A DNA stretch of 64,000 bases from Eriocheir sinensis (taxonomy: Eukaryota; Arthropoda; Malacostraca; Decapoda; Varunidae), in contig NC_066568.1 of the NCBI RefSeq assembly GCF_024679095.1, positions 392,362 to 456,361 on the forward strand. Reading direction: 5' to 3'. Below, in pieces: positions 10,439 through 22,020 of the stretch. Position numbers and translations under genes: made by a program. Each line of letters opens with the position of its first letter. Position 1 is the stretch's first letter. The notes beneath the pieces are model-generated. The model was not told the origin of the DNA. It searched no databases and saw nothing but the letters and a program-made list of their open reading frames with translations.

Positions 10439-11737
10439 GACGTTACACTAAGATTTTCAGGGTGTTTGCCCTAAGGGAATAAGCCATTTCAAAAGCTGCA
10501 GTTGGGACCGAAAGGGACAACTACCTTCCGAACTAAGACCAAGACCCAAGATGATAGATACAGTGAACACTGCTCTCATTCACGTGGTATGCTCTCCCTA
10601 CGGCAAAGTAACTCATCCCAAAACGTAACTTCTCCTAAATCTGAATTCTTCTCCAAGGTGAACACCTATCTCAAACGCATTGGGGTGCTTTCAGCAGGTG
10701 TTTTGGAAGAACAGTGTTGCCACTCATGCCAGGGCTACTTGGTGCGACAAGTGGAAAATTTAAAAATCCTAAAAAAAATCTTCCATGACAATCCGTATAA
10801 AACCGAAACCGTACTATTGGAAACCATACTATTTGAGGGACGACTGTATTTCATTTGAGCCAGTAATGTGAAAACAGTAGATAAATCAGTTTGTTTGATG
10901 CCAACCTTCAATTTCAGATACCTATATTCAGGCATGGAAGCTGGCTGAAAAAGCAGAATATCTTTCAGATGTCCAGAGTGATGGAGATTATGGAAGAGGA
11001 TTCAGAAAGTAGGAAAATAGCAATTTAATGCAAACACTTTAGTAACAACTGTCATGTAATTACTCATATAGTTGTTTCCTAAAATTATTAAAATGCTCAT
11101 AATTATCATAAATGGCATGAAGAATGCACTGAAGAAAAGAGGTAGCCTGTGGAGCAAGGTAGAGTGCTTGTGTGTATAGAAATGAATGGAGGAAAGTGGT
11201 GTATGCATGATTCTGACACAGCTCAGCAGAATGGTGGAGGCATCTGGCATCCGTACACACTTTCACTGGTCTCCAGCGCGCAGCCTACCGAAGGCAACAG
11301 ATCATTTTCTCCTTTTGTTCGGAATACAAGTCATGTCTCGTGACGCGTCAAGTAGTTCCTCTGCTCCAGGCGGAAGTAGAGCGCAGGCGAATCAAAGTGA
11401 CAGTGACTCTGATGACTGCTATGGTAGTGACACTGACAGAGGAGGGAGGGGCAAGTATTTGGTTACTGATAGTTATGTAATAATGGATTTAGTTTTTTGT
11501 TATTTCTGACACAGTTCAGCAGCCTCTTGGCGAGTTGTCCCTGCTCCTGGTCCAATCAGGGGTGGGGTGAGTTGGAAACCATAATGCAGCAGCTGAGGTA
11601 AACCAGCACTGCTGTTGGGCCTGGCTGTGAAAATCCCTTTGGTATGTGTGGCACATGTCCCTGTGCACATGGAGGGGGTCAGATCTACAAATTGGGTGGA
11701 GTCATGTTTACTGGAAATGTTATTGATTATAAAAAAA
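10439..11737. other. Spacer, possible small exon at 11335-11453
   Basis: A Ser/Asp-rich frame starts at ATG 11335 (MSRDASSSS, then SDSDSDD) and reaches GGGGCAAG followed by TATTTG, not a good donor site. Composition resembles acidic leaders of transposon proteins, but nothing else supports it. The rest shows nothing recognisable. Confidence 0.25.
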
Positions 11738-11947
11738 AGTCTGTTCACTTAAGTCTGACCCAAGCTGACAACACAGACCTAAGCGGTTCGTAAGCACAGT
11801 GCAGATTAGCAGAAAGTGCTGCGTGAGATAAACACAAGCAGAGGTTAAAGAAAACTTGGAAGCCATAGCAGCAGCCAATCAGCACTCAGCTTGCAAACAC
11901 ACTTAGGTTTATATTGTCAGCTTAGGTCAGACTTAAGTGAACAGACT
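11738..11947. mobile_element. MITE, 210 bp, with 32-bp TIRs
   Basis: The left end AGTCTGTTCACTTAAGTCTG and the reverse complement of the right end agree over 32 bp with one mismatch (through AAGCTGAC). The right end is followed by A (CAGACTA), so TIRs of TAGTCTG with a TA target are possible. Related ends occur near 14715 and at 19319. Confidence 0.8.
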
Positions 11948-12001
11948 ATCATTAATTTGGCTCCACCCCTACTCACCTGGAGCTTAAGTGGGCTAAGTGA
12001 G

Positions 12002-12003
<2 letters not shown>

Positions 12004-12041
<38 letters not shown>
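12004..12041. repeat. (GT)n microsatellite
   Basis: About 19 GT units next to the 3' end of the minus-strand LINE. Confidence 0.95.
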
Positions 12042-12043
<2 letters not shown>

Positions 12044-12050
12044 TTACCTA

Positions 12051-14065
12051 GTTGTGAAATACAGGAAAAGAGCCGTACTAGGCTCTTGCTGTCCAGTCTC
12101 CATAACGCTTATTATCCAGTTTGGCTTTAGATTCATGAACTGTTTTTGCACACAGTCTCCTCATCAAGTCCGTTCCATGTTATGCTTCTGTATGGAAAAC
12201 TGTATTTCTTGATGTCTCTCCTATAGTCACTCTTCTTCAATTTCTTACCACTGCCTCTTGTCACACTTCTGTCATGTACCACTAGGTCTTCCCTGTCCAA
12301 TTTCTCCAATCCCTCTTGTATCCTGTACAATGCTATAGGTCCCCTCTCTCTCTTCTCTCCAGTGTTGTTAGTCCCAATTTCTCCAGTCTTTCTTCATAAG
12401 TATGTTCTCTCAGAGTTTCCGGTAATTTAGTCGCTGCTCTTTGTATTCTTTCCAACTTTCTAATTTCTTTCTTCAATCTAGGTGACCACACTAATGCTGC
12501 ATATTCCAGTCTTGGACGTATCATCGATGTTATTAGTTGCTTCACCATTTCTTCATCTAAATAAGTAAATGCTGCTTTTATGTTTCAAAGAAGATTGTAT
12601 GTTTCCCCAGTTATCCGGTCTATATGTTTTCCAAAGGATAACTTATCTGTTATGATCACTCCCAGATCTTTTTCTTCAGTTTTTTTCATGATTCTTTCAT
12701 TACTCAGAGAGTAGTTCCCCAATATTCGTCTACTGCTCTTACCAAACTCCATCACACTACACTTCTCTGTATTGAATGTCATTTCCCATTTGCGTGACCA
12801 TTCACTTATTCTATCGAGATCTTGGCTCAGGGCTACACAGCCTTCTTCATTAGCCACCCTCCTCATTATTTTAGCATCATCAGCAAACATATTCATATAG
12901 CTTGTCACCCCTTGTCATGTCATTAACATATATTACAAGCATAATCGGAGCCAACACCGATCCTTGGGGGACTCCACTAGTTACATCCATCCAGCTCGAT
13001 TTATTGTTCCTGATTACTGTTCTCATTTCTCTCTTCGTCAAAAAGTCCATAATCCAATCCAATATTGAACCACCCAGACCTCCAACATGATTACGTTTCC
13101 ATATTAATCACTTGTGTGGTACTTTATCAAACGCCTTCATTAAGTCCAGATACACACAATCTGCCCAACCGTCCCTTTCCTGTATTATATCAATTACTCT
13201 TGAATAGAAGCTGATCAGATTAGTTACACAAGACCGTCCTCCTCTGAATCAGAATTGGCTATTTGTTAATATCCAATTCTTCAAATAATTTTCTAACTTC
13301 ATCTGCTGATGTTTGTATTCTCTCCAGACCCATCCACTCTATTTCCCGGCACTGCATCTACACCTTCAAACTCACTCTCCCTTGTGAACACTGTTTGGAA
13401 ACAATTATTCATCACTTCTACTATTTCACTGATACTATCAAAAGTTTCACCATTAACTTTAACTTTCTGAATCTCATCTCTATTTTTCAACTTTCCATTT
13501 ATGAACTTATAAAACAGCTTTGGCTGGTCTTTGCACTTATCTACAATATTTTTCTCAAAATTTCTTTTTTCTTCTCTTCTTACTTTGACATAAGCATTCC
13601 TCTTCCTTTTGTACTCATTCCATAGATCCATCCTCCTATTTTTTCTCCATTTGTTCCATGCCTTCTCCTTATCCTGCTTGGCATCTACACACTTTCTATT
13701 ATACCACTCTTCTCTTGATTTCTGGCCTTCTTTCATCCTTGGTACCCACTTTTCCACTCCTTCGTTGTAAATCTATAGAAAGATAGCCCATTTTTCCTCC
13801 ACATTATCAGCCTCAAAAAAGGGATCCCATTGTGCTTCCTCAAAATGTTTCCCAAGTTGATCAAAATTTGCCTTATTAAAGTTAAACCATTCTTTCCTGT
13901 AGTCCCCATTCCTGATTATTTTACCTCCTTCTCGTAATATGTACTCGATAAGTACGTGATCGCTCTTCCCTATAGGGCTCTTATAGTTCATCTCCTCTAT
14001 GATATCTGGCTCCCTGGTGATTCTCAAGTCCAATCTAAATGGCTTGTCTTCTCCTCTGAATCTTG
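12051..14065 (-). pseudogene. CR1/Jockey-group LINE ORF2, decayed
   Basis: Encodes, in broken minus-strand frames, a non-LTR retrotransposon polyprotein. From 14033 down: the C-terminal end of the endonuclease (LDLRITREPD-like, then GKSDHVLIEY), a linker rich in W/K/R, then reverse transcriptase segments. These include GVPQGSVLAP (about 12980), the catalytic F-A-D-D box (12873-12884), and a C-terminal region with MIRPRLEYAALVWSP, YEERLEKLGLTTLERRRE-like and KLKKSDYRRDIKKYSF. The catalytic aspartates are retained. Frames change at least four times and the endonuclease N-terminus is missing, so the copy is 5' truncated and dead. Clade assignment (CR1 versus Jockey) is by look only. Confidence 0.85.
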
Positions 14066-14496
14066 TATTTGGTTATTGCAATGGGTACAGAATCATATTT
14101 TGTGGAGTCTGTCTCAGAAGAATTTGTAATTTAGCTTATATACATAACTTAATCATATTTATATAACTGATAAATTCTATCATCAACAATAGTTGTAATG
14201 GTTACAAAATCTTATTTTGTGTAATCTGATTTGGAAGGAGTCATAATCTTCCATATATTACTGTAACTTTGTGTATGTGACAAATTTATTCTATTATACA
14301 TTACATTAACTTTGTTTTTATAACTTTAATTTCAGTATCAGCAGTCCCTAAGCTGACTGGCAGGGCATCTTGCCAGACTCTACTGTGGGGCTCAACTCAA
14401 CAGCTGCAAGCAGGCAGCTGCAATGGACCAGTGGACCAGTGCAATGGACCATCTGTCGATGCTACCTAGATAACACATCTAAGTACCATCGACAGA

Positions 14497-14544
<48 letters not shown>

Positions 14545-14967
14545 TTATTTTCTTTTATATTCTTACTTATCAGGTCTGATTAAAATGTCACTTATTAATT
14601 TTCATGTTTACAGAGTTGCTAGTATTTATTTTTGAAAGGAAGAGATTATTTGAGCAGAAAGTATATGCATTAGTTTTTTATTAAAATGTTACTATTATTT
14701 AATGTTTAGAGAGAGTGTCTATAGTCTGTCCAAATTAACTTGGCCAATTTGCACCGAGAAGCCCCTCCCTCATACTGGCTAAGCTCCACCCCCCTTTCAC
14801 CTGATTGGCTGTTCATGACATCATGCATTGTTTCAGAGACATGTACCAAATATATATGATTGAGATAATCTAGCTAGTTTCATGATTAAAAAATATTTGT
14901 AATTTAATTGAATGACGGCACGCTAATTTAACAATCAATGACATCACCTAAGAATCAAAGTACAATA
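14066..14967. other. AT-rich spacer with (GT)n at 14499-14541
   Basis: No gene. A TATAGTCTGTCCA stretch near 14714 resembles the TIR of the 11738 MITE but no partner was found nearby. ATCTGTCGATG (14452) and CATCGACAGAT (14487) form a short inverted repeat just before the (GT)n tract. Confidence 0.45.
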
Positions 14968-15116
14968 ATAATACTACCAGTTTTCAAGGGAGAACGGGGC
15001 CTTCAAGGCAATACGGCAGCAGCACTGAAGGCAATGACAGTAGGCTACCTATAAAGTAATGCACACTTTCCGTGATTATTTCCTACATAGCTCATTCACA
15101 TAGGCATACTAAATAT

Positions 15117-15355
15117 CACATAAAAAGTATCTTCAACAGTAACCTCATACAGGTAGGAATCATTGTATTAATGAGTAAGTTTTGTATTTGTGGCATAGAG
15201 GGGCTGGTAGGCTATGTACGCTTGGCGGGATAGCGGGTGACGGAGAGCGCTGCAGACGCACCACCCGTCTCTCCAAGCCACAAATAACAAAACTTACTCC
15301 TCAATACAATGATTCCTACTTGTATGAAGTTACTGTAGAAGATACATTTTATGTG
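15117..15355. mobile_element. Foldback MITE, 239 bp
   Basis: Ends CACATAAAA and TTTTATGTG. About 80-bp arms (15117-15192 and 15278-15355, both containing the AATCATTGTATT tract) flank an 85-bp GC-richer loop. It is absent from the matching right arm of the surrounding palindrome, which shows it is an insertion. Confidence 0.8.
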
Positions 15356-15359
15356 ATAA

Positions 15360-16463
15360 CAGTACTGTCTCCAGGATTGCGAGTTTCAAATTTGCGATTC
15401 ACCGAGTTTGCGATAGGGACCCCCAAAAATATATTTTATTGAAAACTGAAATTGCAATATGACCCGAAAGGAAAAGGAAAAGGCTGCTAAAACCAGGTTT
15501 TTTCACACCTAGTTGTGGTCCTTTGTAGTGCGGCGACGGCCTGATGAACGAGCCTCCCATAACCCACTTAGCCAGTGGGGTACCTCTTTGGCCGACTCGG
15601 TAAGGAGTGGCTCTCCCGTCACGCTGGTCGCGGGTTCAATCCCAGGCAGCCAGGGAATACCCTCTCCTTGTTGTGATTAATTTCTAGTGTGTTTCGATAC
15701 ACGCAGAGGACGTGTGGGACTGGGAGAGTAATAGAAAAAAAGAGAATAGAAAATCTCGTCATTAAACCTTGACTCCCATTCTCACCCTTATCCACCCCCT
15801 GGGCCTTTCCATTGGCCGCGATAAGCATGGTGAGTGGGATCCGGGCAGCCAGGCGCATGTGTGCGAGTAGCCCCGACCGTGCGGTGGGCCCGAGCAGCTG
15901 ACGGGCGGCTGATGATGGCGATGGTGATGAGTCGGCGGCGTGGCCCCGGCATCGGCGAGACCCAAACGGCATTTTCACAGGGGCCCACGTGTGAGTGGCT
16001 GTGCCCATTGTGGGACCAGGCTCCTCAGTTTGCCAATTCTCACTTTCCACATGTTGCGTGGGACCCCTTTCCTTTCTTCCATCTCTTTTTCAAAAAGAAG
16101 AGATGGAAGAAAAGAAAGGGGTCCCGTGCAACATGTGGAAAACAAGAATCGGCAAATTGAAAAGCCCAAACCCACAACAAACATAGCCACACACCCACGG
16201 GCCCCGGCAAAAACACCGTTCAGGCGGCGCTGATGCAAAGGCCATGCCGCCGACACCCTCATCAGCCGCCCGTCAGCTGCTTGGGCTCAGCACGCAGCTC
16301 GGGCCATCTGCACACATGTGCTTGGCCACCCGGATTGGTGGCCAAGCGCAAGATGTCGACGGTTTTCAGTTTTCCCCATAAGAATAATGGTTCAAAGTTT
16401 GCGATTTGAACGTTTGCGACCCACAACATCGACCTATTTATCGCAAACTTGGAGACAGTATTG
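15360..16463. mobile_element. Palindromic Tigger/pogo-like element with SINE insertion
   Basis: Ends read CAGTACTGTCTCCA and, from the other side, CAATACTGTCTCCA, with TA close outside. Both arms contain repeated TTTGCGA words typical of Tigger-like TIRs. The inner arms (about 15826-16090 and 16091-16345) are an imperfect inverted repeat with almost no loop, centred at about 16091 between AAGAGATGGAAG and its complement. A family B SINE interrupts the left arm only. No transposase is present. Confidence 0.75.
15524..15769 (+). mobile_element. tRNA-headed SINE, family B, copy 2
   Basis: Same start (TGTAGTGCGGCGACGG), A and B boxes (CGGGTTCAATCCC) and body as the copy at 8612. The 3' end is more diverged. 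It is inserted in one arm of a palindrome, which gives the relative age: palindrome first, SINE second. Confidence 0.85.
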
Positions 16464-16623
16464 TATATTTAGTATGCCTATGTGAACAAGCAATGTCGGA
16501 AATAATGAAATAATGGCGGAAAGTGTGCATTACTTTATAGGTAGCCTACTATCATCACCTTCAATGCTGCTGCTGTATTGTCTTGAAGGGCCCGTTCTCC
16601 TTCAAAACTGGCAGTAGTGTTAT

Positions 16624-16710
16624 CGTTCCGAAGGTATAGCACTTAACTCAAGGATCGCGAAACTCAAGATATTGAAAACACTGAAAAAGCGCTTATCTGT
16701 TCCAACCCGT

Positions 16711-16715
<5 letters not shown>
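16624..16715. other. Fragment shared with 24007-24092
   Basis: CGTTCCGAAGGTATAGC, ATTGAAAACACTGAAAAAG and CTTATCTGTTCC all recur at 24014-24085 in the same order. In both places the fragment is followed by a tract ((TA)n here, T-run there) and then a SINE family A 3' piece, so both are copies of one composite repeat. Confidence 0.75.

Positions 16716-16786
<71 letters not shown>
16716..16786. repeat. (TA)n microsatellite
   Basis: About 70 bp of TA at the junction between the shared fragment and the SINE piece. Confidence 0.95.
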
Positions 16787-16791
<5 letters not shown>

Positions 16792-16895
16792 GGCTGTGGC
16801 ACTAGTAGACTATCCATCTGGGCCTGATGGTCAGCCCCAAGCCTGTCATGGCGCAGTGGCGCTATTATGATTGGCTCATGCTGCTCTCCATCACT
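16787..16895 (-). mobile_element. SINE family A, 3' fragment
   Basis: Contains GGCCTGATGGTCAGCCC and GGCTCATGCTGC as in the full copies at 54918, 58078 and 61553, but lacks the tRNA-like head. It has the single, not duplicated, GGCCTGATGGTC unit. Confidence 0.7.
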
Positions 16896-18100
16896 ACTCA
16901 TTTTCTCCTTTCCCCTACACGTCTACACACCCACAGCCTACCACCATCAGCCCTGTGTCTCCTGAAGGTGTGTAGGCAGCAAAATAAACTTGATAAGCGG
17001 TAACTCACCAGGACGGGAAGCGGCATTTTGAACGGACGCTGTTTGTTGACACTTGATTCACGGGAGTTTGAGGAATTGTAGGAGCGTGGCTTGCTGCTCC
17101 GAAGAACACGCATATTTTTCTGTGATAAATAAAGGTTTTCCAACATTATTATCTTATAAACATCATCAAAGTAGACATAACACAGAGGATATAAATAAGA
17201 TACAGTATAAGGAGAGGGAGAAATATTCACATAAAAATCATATAAATACATTGACAGTCGTAACAGAGTATTAAGATATTGTTAAATAAATGGTTTCTCT
17301 CTCATCATCATTTCATCGACGCCTGCTCCAAGGAGCTCCCATCAGGGGATGGCTACGGCAGAAGTTTCCACCTTTCACTATCCAGACACTCCCTCCCTGC
17401 CTGCTCAAAGTTTCTCAAGGATCTTTCACCCTTTTTCCTGATATACTCCTGCACCATATCTCTTCATTTCACTGGAGGTCATCCTCTAGCATTCCCTCCC
17501 TCTATCTCACTCACATACACCCTTCTGGTCATCTTACTCTCCTCCATTCGCTTCATGTGGACAAACCACTTTAAAGTCTGTCGCTTCACTTCTTCCACCA
17601 CTCCACACTTCTTCCCTTCACCCCCGTGACACATTCCAAAAGGCTCATACACACTTTCATTACTCATTCCATCCATTCTACTCACACCACAAGCACTCCT
17701 CAAATAACTCATTTTCCACTGCCTGCACTCAAGACCTCTGACTCTCATTCCAGGCCCACATTTCACTTGCATATGTGAGGGTTGGTACTATTATTGTATT
17801 TCTCAAATCCCTTTTTACCTCCAGGTTCACACTTCTGCCAGCCATGATTCGTCCCAAAGACCCTACCACCCTTCTTCCTTGCAATGCCCTTTCTCTTATC
17901 TTACCCTTTGTATCACCATGCTTACACCTAACTGATCCAAGGTACTTAAACTCATTGACTTCCATTTCTTCACCATTCAAAATTATTTTGCATTCTTTTT
18001 CACATTCAATTCCCACTCTATATGGGCATACAAGATCTACAACCTCACTTCTACTTCACTCACAAACCATCACTTTACTCCTGAAGGTGTAGAGTCAACA
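16887..18100. repeat. Direct duplication, copy 1
   Basis: From TCATTTTCTCCTTTCCCC onward this region matches 18502 onward with few differences for about 900 bp, including the LINE piece on the minus strand. The two copies lie about 1.6 kb apart. Confidence 0.85.
17290..18100 (-). pseudogene. RTE-like LINE fragment, copy 1
   Basis: Minus-strand frames read NEFKYLGSVRCKHGD, REALQ-like GRRVVGSLGRI, then PTLTYASEMWAWNESQ and CGVSRMDGMSNESVYE, then RQTLKWFVHMKRMEESKMTRRVYVS. These are the region downstream of the reverse transcriptase catalytic core in RTE-like non-LTR elements (tail of the thumb and a conserved W-F-x-H-x-x-R-M box). Only this C-terminal part is present, in two frames, so it is a 5'-truncated dead copy. 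Confidence 0.75.
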
Positions 18101-18600
18101 AAATTATTGTCCAAGAGAGGTAGAGAAAGGCTACAGGTGGCTCTTTTCCGTCTATTCCTTGTCTTCGACCACCTATTCCCTCCCTTCCCCTACACGCTGC
18201 CACGCCCACAGCCTACCACCACCATATCCTCCAGCCCTGTATCTCCTGAAGGTGTGTAGTAATGAAACATACTGGCCGAGAGAGGTAGAGAAAGGCTGCG
18301 GCTCTTTTCCATCTCTTACTCGTCTTCAACCACCTATTCCCTCCCTTCCCCTACACGACCACAGCCTACCACCACCACATCCTCCAGCCGTGTCTCCTGA
18401 AGGTAGGTAGTCAATGAAATATATGGGCCGAAAGAGAGGCAGAGAAAGGGAAAGATGAGGACGAAGACATAGGGCACAGCTCTTTACCTTCTATTCCGTG
18501 TCCATCACTACTCATTTTCTCCTTTCCCCTACACGTCTACACACCCACAGCCTACCACCATCAGCCCTGTGTCTCCTGAAGGTGTGTAGGCAGCAAAATA
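18077..18600. repeat. Tandem repeat, 150-180 bp unit, about 3 copies
   Basis: The phrase CTCCTGAAGGT recurs at about 18078, 18243, 18394 and 18573. Each is followed by AGAGAGGTAGAGAAAGG-like and CCCTACACG/CACAGCCTACCACC phrases. It links the two copies of the larger duplication. Confidence 0.75.
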
Positions 18601-18879
18601 AACCTGATAAGCGGTAACTCACCAGGTCAGGAAGTGGCATTTTGAACGGACGCTGTTTGTTGACACTTGATTCACGGGAGTTTGAGGAATTGTAGGAGCG
18701 TGGCTTGCTGCTCCGAAGAACCCGCATATTTTTCTGTGATAAATAAAGGTTTTCTAACATTATTATCTTATAAATATCAAAGTAGACATAAAACAAAGGA
18801 AATAAATAAGATATAGTATAAGGAGAGAGATAAATATTCACATAAAAATCATATAAATACATTGGCAGTCGTAACAGCA

Positions 18880-20365
18880 TTAATATACTGTTATATAAAT
18901 TGTTTCTCTCTCATCATCATTTCATCAACGCCTGCTCCTAGGAGCTCCCACCAGGGGATGGCCACAGCAGAAGTTTCCAACTTTCACTATCCAGACACTT
19001 CCTCCTTGCCTGCTCAAAGTTTCTCAAAGATCTTTCCCCCTTTCCCTAAAGTACTCTTGCACCCTATACCTCCACTTCACTGGAGGTCGTCCTCTAGCAT
19101 TCCCTCCATCTCACTCACATACACACTTCTGGTCATCTTACTCTCCTCCATTCGCTCCATGTGGACAAACCACTTTAAAGTCTGTCGCTTAACTTCTTCC
19201 ACCACTCCACACTTCTTCCCTTCACCACCGTGACACATTCCAAAACGCTCATACACACTTTCATTACTCATTCCATCCATTCTACTCACACCACTACATA
19301 TGTGAGGGTTGGTACTATAGTCTGTTCACTTAAGCTAGATTCCTGGCGCCTAGGCAGGTTGGTAAGCTTGCAGCTGATTGGCTGCTCTGCTCTCCCGCTA
19401 ACACTCATGTCGGACCACATCTTGCATGCTCGAGTGAGACATGTTTCTTTATTATATGCCATAGCTCAACTCATATACGAGCTAGCCAGTTTTGGTTGAC
19501 ACCATCAGACTCAGCAGTGACTGTAGAATCAAGATGTATTTTAAAAACTCGACAAAACAAAAAAGAAAATGGTATTACGATCAGTTGAACCGTGAAGATG
19601 TTAAAAAAATGTTTGTAACATGTTTTACTTATGCTCACTGTTTTCAACAGTTGTTCATTGACTGAAGAAGTATATTATTACATGACGTAGGGAAATCTCT
19701 CGTGAACACGATAGTGTGATCAGAATGCAGATGAAGCTCCACCAATTGAGAGCACAGGGTTGTTTATAGCAACATGTCACTCACCCCAACCATCATGGCG
19801 CGCGTGACACGCATTTTTTTTATCATCATCATACAGGGCGTCTCGCGCTCCGTGATGGTTGGGGCGAGTGAAATGTTGCCATAAATAACTCTGCGTTTTC
19901 AATACGTAAAGCTTTAACTGCATTCAATGCATTTCTCAAATCCCTCTTTACCTCCATGCTCACACTTCTGCCAATCATGATTCGTCCCAAAGACCCTCCA
20001 ACCCTTCTTCCTTGCAATGCCCTTTCTCTTATCTCTCCTTCCACATCACTATGCTTACATATAACTGATCCAAGGTACTTAAACTCATTGACCTCCATTT
20101 CTTCACCATTCAAAATTATTTTGCATTCTTTTTCACATTCAATTCCCACGCTATATGGGCATACAAAATCTACAACCTCACTTCTATTTCGCTCACAAAC
20201 CATCACTTTACTTTTGTTGACATTTACTTTCAGCTTTCTCCTTTTACAGACACTATAAAAAACACTGACCAAATTTTGTGAGTCACTTTCATTTTCTGCA
20301 ATGAACAATGTGTCATCAGCAAACAGCATCGAATTCAGTTACACAGGATCGTCCTCCTCTAAATC
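18880..20365 (-). pseudogene. RTE-like LINE fragment, copy 2, interrupted
   Basis: The upstream part (20329 to about 19925, minus strand) reads MLFADDTLFIAENESDSQ, so it includes the reverse transcriptase catalytic A-D-D box. It then runs through KVNVNKSKVMV, an NEEM/FKYLGSVICKHSD segment and GRRVGGSLGRIM. The rest (19315 to about 18880) resumes with SRMDGMSNESVYERFGMCHGG and WFVHMERMEESKMTR. Joining the two parts is blocked by about 609 bp of unrelated sequence and a small deletion. It reaches further upstream than copy 1 and has fewer changes in the shared part. Confidence 0.75.
19316..19924. mobile_element. Insertion in LINE copy 2 with hairpin
   Basis: Begins AGTCTGTTCACTTAAG, the same terminus as the 11738 MITE, and is absent from copy 1. 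Inside, 19764-19808 and 19842-19885 form an imperfect hairpin (CACCCCAACCATCA versus TGATGGTTGGGG). The other terminus is not clear, so the exact end is approximate. Confidence 0.6.
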
Positions 20366-20390
20366 CGAATTGACTATTTGTTAATATACT

Positions 20391-20426
20391 GTGTGTGTAT
20401 GTATGTGTGTGTGTGTGTGTGTGTGT
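20391..20426. repeat. (GT)n microsatellite
   Basis: About 18 GT units with one interruption. Confidence 0.9.
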
Positions 20427-20966
20427 AATTCACCACTTGGTCTGCTGCGGGTCTTTCTCGAGACAGCCAGCCGTTCCCCTACGGAAGGAGCTCAGAGCTC
20501 AGTGACCGATCTTTGGGTAGGACTGAGACCATTCACACACAACACACCACAACAACGAGGTCACAACTCCTCGCCTCACGTTGCGTACCAACTCACTGCT
20601 AGGCGAACAGGGGCTACACGTGAAAGAAAACCCAACCCAGCAAACCGTCACCGTCGGGCCTCCGTCGGCAAAATTTGTGACATCAATTCGACAGAGAGCC
20701 TCTGTACTCCCAGCAAACATAACCGTCGGGCCTCCGTCAGCAGAAGGTCGGCCACCGTCAACAAAATTTCTGACGTCAAATCGACAGAGGGCCTCCGTAC
20801 TCGAACAACTTCAGTTATCATCTCATGCAGTAACATGCTGTAAATGCGTGTGTAAAAGACGTTGTTTATGATTGTGGCCCAATGATATCTATGCGATGGA
20901 TAATGAGTCGATCAGTCTTTCCATAAACTGCAAATTACCATGGGCATATAGTACATACACTTTTGT

Positions 20967-20971
<5 letters not shown>
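20427..20971. other. Spacer with a partial tandem duplication
   Basis: The segment CCGTCGGGCCTCCGTC to TACTC (about 20653-20710) is repeated in part at 20721-20804, sharing AAAATTT and CAATTCGACAGAG/CAAATCGACAGAG. The phrase CGTCGGGCCTCCGT also occurs near 44816. No coding assignment. Confidence 0.5.

Positions 20972-21001
<30 letters not shown>
20972..21001. repeat. (CA)n microsatellite
   Basis: About 15 CA units, then a shorter imperfect stretch. Confidence 0.92.
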
Positions 21002-21003
<2 letters not shown>

Positions 21004-21678
21004 TACACACACACGAGCGCACGCGTGTATAACACAATAATTATTAACGTTCACCAGTGACGTGAATCCTTCTTCGATTACTTTTTCTGTAAATCAATCA
21101 TTGTTATCATTATCAATATCTGTAAATTAAAATGAAATTATGTACTAAGTGGACTTCTATATCCATAATGTAATAGGAAAAAAGTCGGGCAATCATGATG
21201 TGTTAGATAATCTCGATCACTGACAAACGATCAGTGCTGGACGGCGACACAGTGTAGCTGGCGGCGGGTGTGACCCGTGGTAAGTGAGGCGTCTGCTCTT
21301 CCCTGCTGTATTTTGAAACACTTTTGTGTGCAAGGTAAGTTTGCTGAAGTTCTTATCATGTATCTTATGCTGTACTGTGGTAGTTAGTTGTAATAAGTGC
21401 ATAAGATTAGCTGTAACTGGTGAAATGACTCATTCACAACCCAATAGCCTAGCTACTTTACTTTGTTTTCTCGTGGTTTCTCTTTTCTTTTTTTTTTTTT
21501 ACTTAAATTCTCACATTGTTCCTAATACTGTAATATTGTGTCAATGGCAGATTCGTTGTCATAATATTTATTAATATAGTAGCCTACTGCATAGTGTAAT
21601 TGCATAATGCTTTTTTTATTAATTTCTAGAATGTGTCCATGGGCATATGAGTAGGCATATGAGAGCCGTGATGGAAAA
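21002..21678. other. Spacer, possible exon beginning at 21630
   Basis: Sequence TTAATTTCTAG at 21619-21629 looks like a splice acceptor. The frame TGTGTCCATGGGCATATG runs into the hAT target site and, if the hAT insertion is removed, continues as MEKVVKEWLRTVKHGDAEL to a stop near 27688. What this frame is, I do not know. Confidence 0.3.
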
Positions 21679-22020
21679 TAGGGATGTACCGATACCGATA
21701 CCCCAATATTTGACCGATACCAATACCTGTGCACTGAATTTTTTTATACAACAATTCCAGCAGCTAAAGGACAATATCAAATGTTAAGAAAAAAAAAGAC
21801 CCACTACTTGTTCCACCATAGAAGAGAAGGAAAAAAAAAGTAATCAGAGCTGGCCTGAAAAAAGATGTCCATAGTCATGAATTTATTTTTATCAAGTTTG
21901 TTATTAATAAACTTTGGTCTCTTAAAAGACATGGGTAAAAACAATCAAATGAAAAAAACAGTAATATAAAGTAGTCACCCCCCGCCGTTCGCGGTCTCAC
22001 CCATCGCGGTTTCGCGGTCA

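Larger units (their letters stand above)
14968..16623. repeat. Outer arms of a nested palindrome
   Basis: 14971-15116 (ACCAGTTTTCAAGG to GGCATACTAAATAT) is closely matched in reverse complement by 16466-16622 (ATATTTAGTATGCC to CTTCAAAACTGGCAG). The arms meet at the centre, where two other elements are now inserted (15117-15355 and 15360-16463). Confidence 0.85.
18502..20365. repeat. Direct duplication, copy 2, with a deletion and a 0.6-kb insertion
   Basis: Matches copy 1 from 18502 to 19315. It lacks the counterpart of about 17693-17768, is interrupted at 19316-19924, and then continues as LINE from 19925 to about 20365. Confidence 0.8.

Noticed and set aside
15619..16262. Overlapping 95-143 residue frames at the 16.09-kb palindrome
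   Set aside because: They mirror each other across the inverted repeat and include the SINE. No domain is recognisable.
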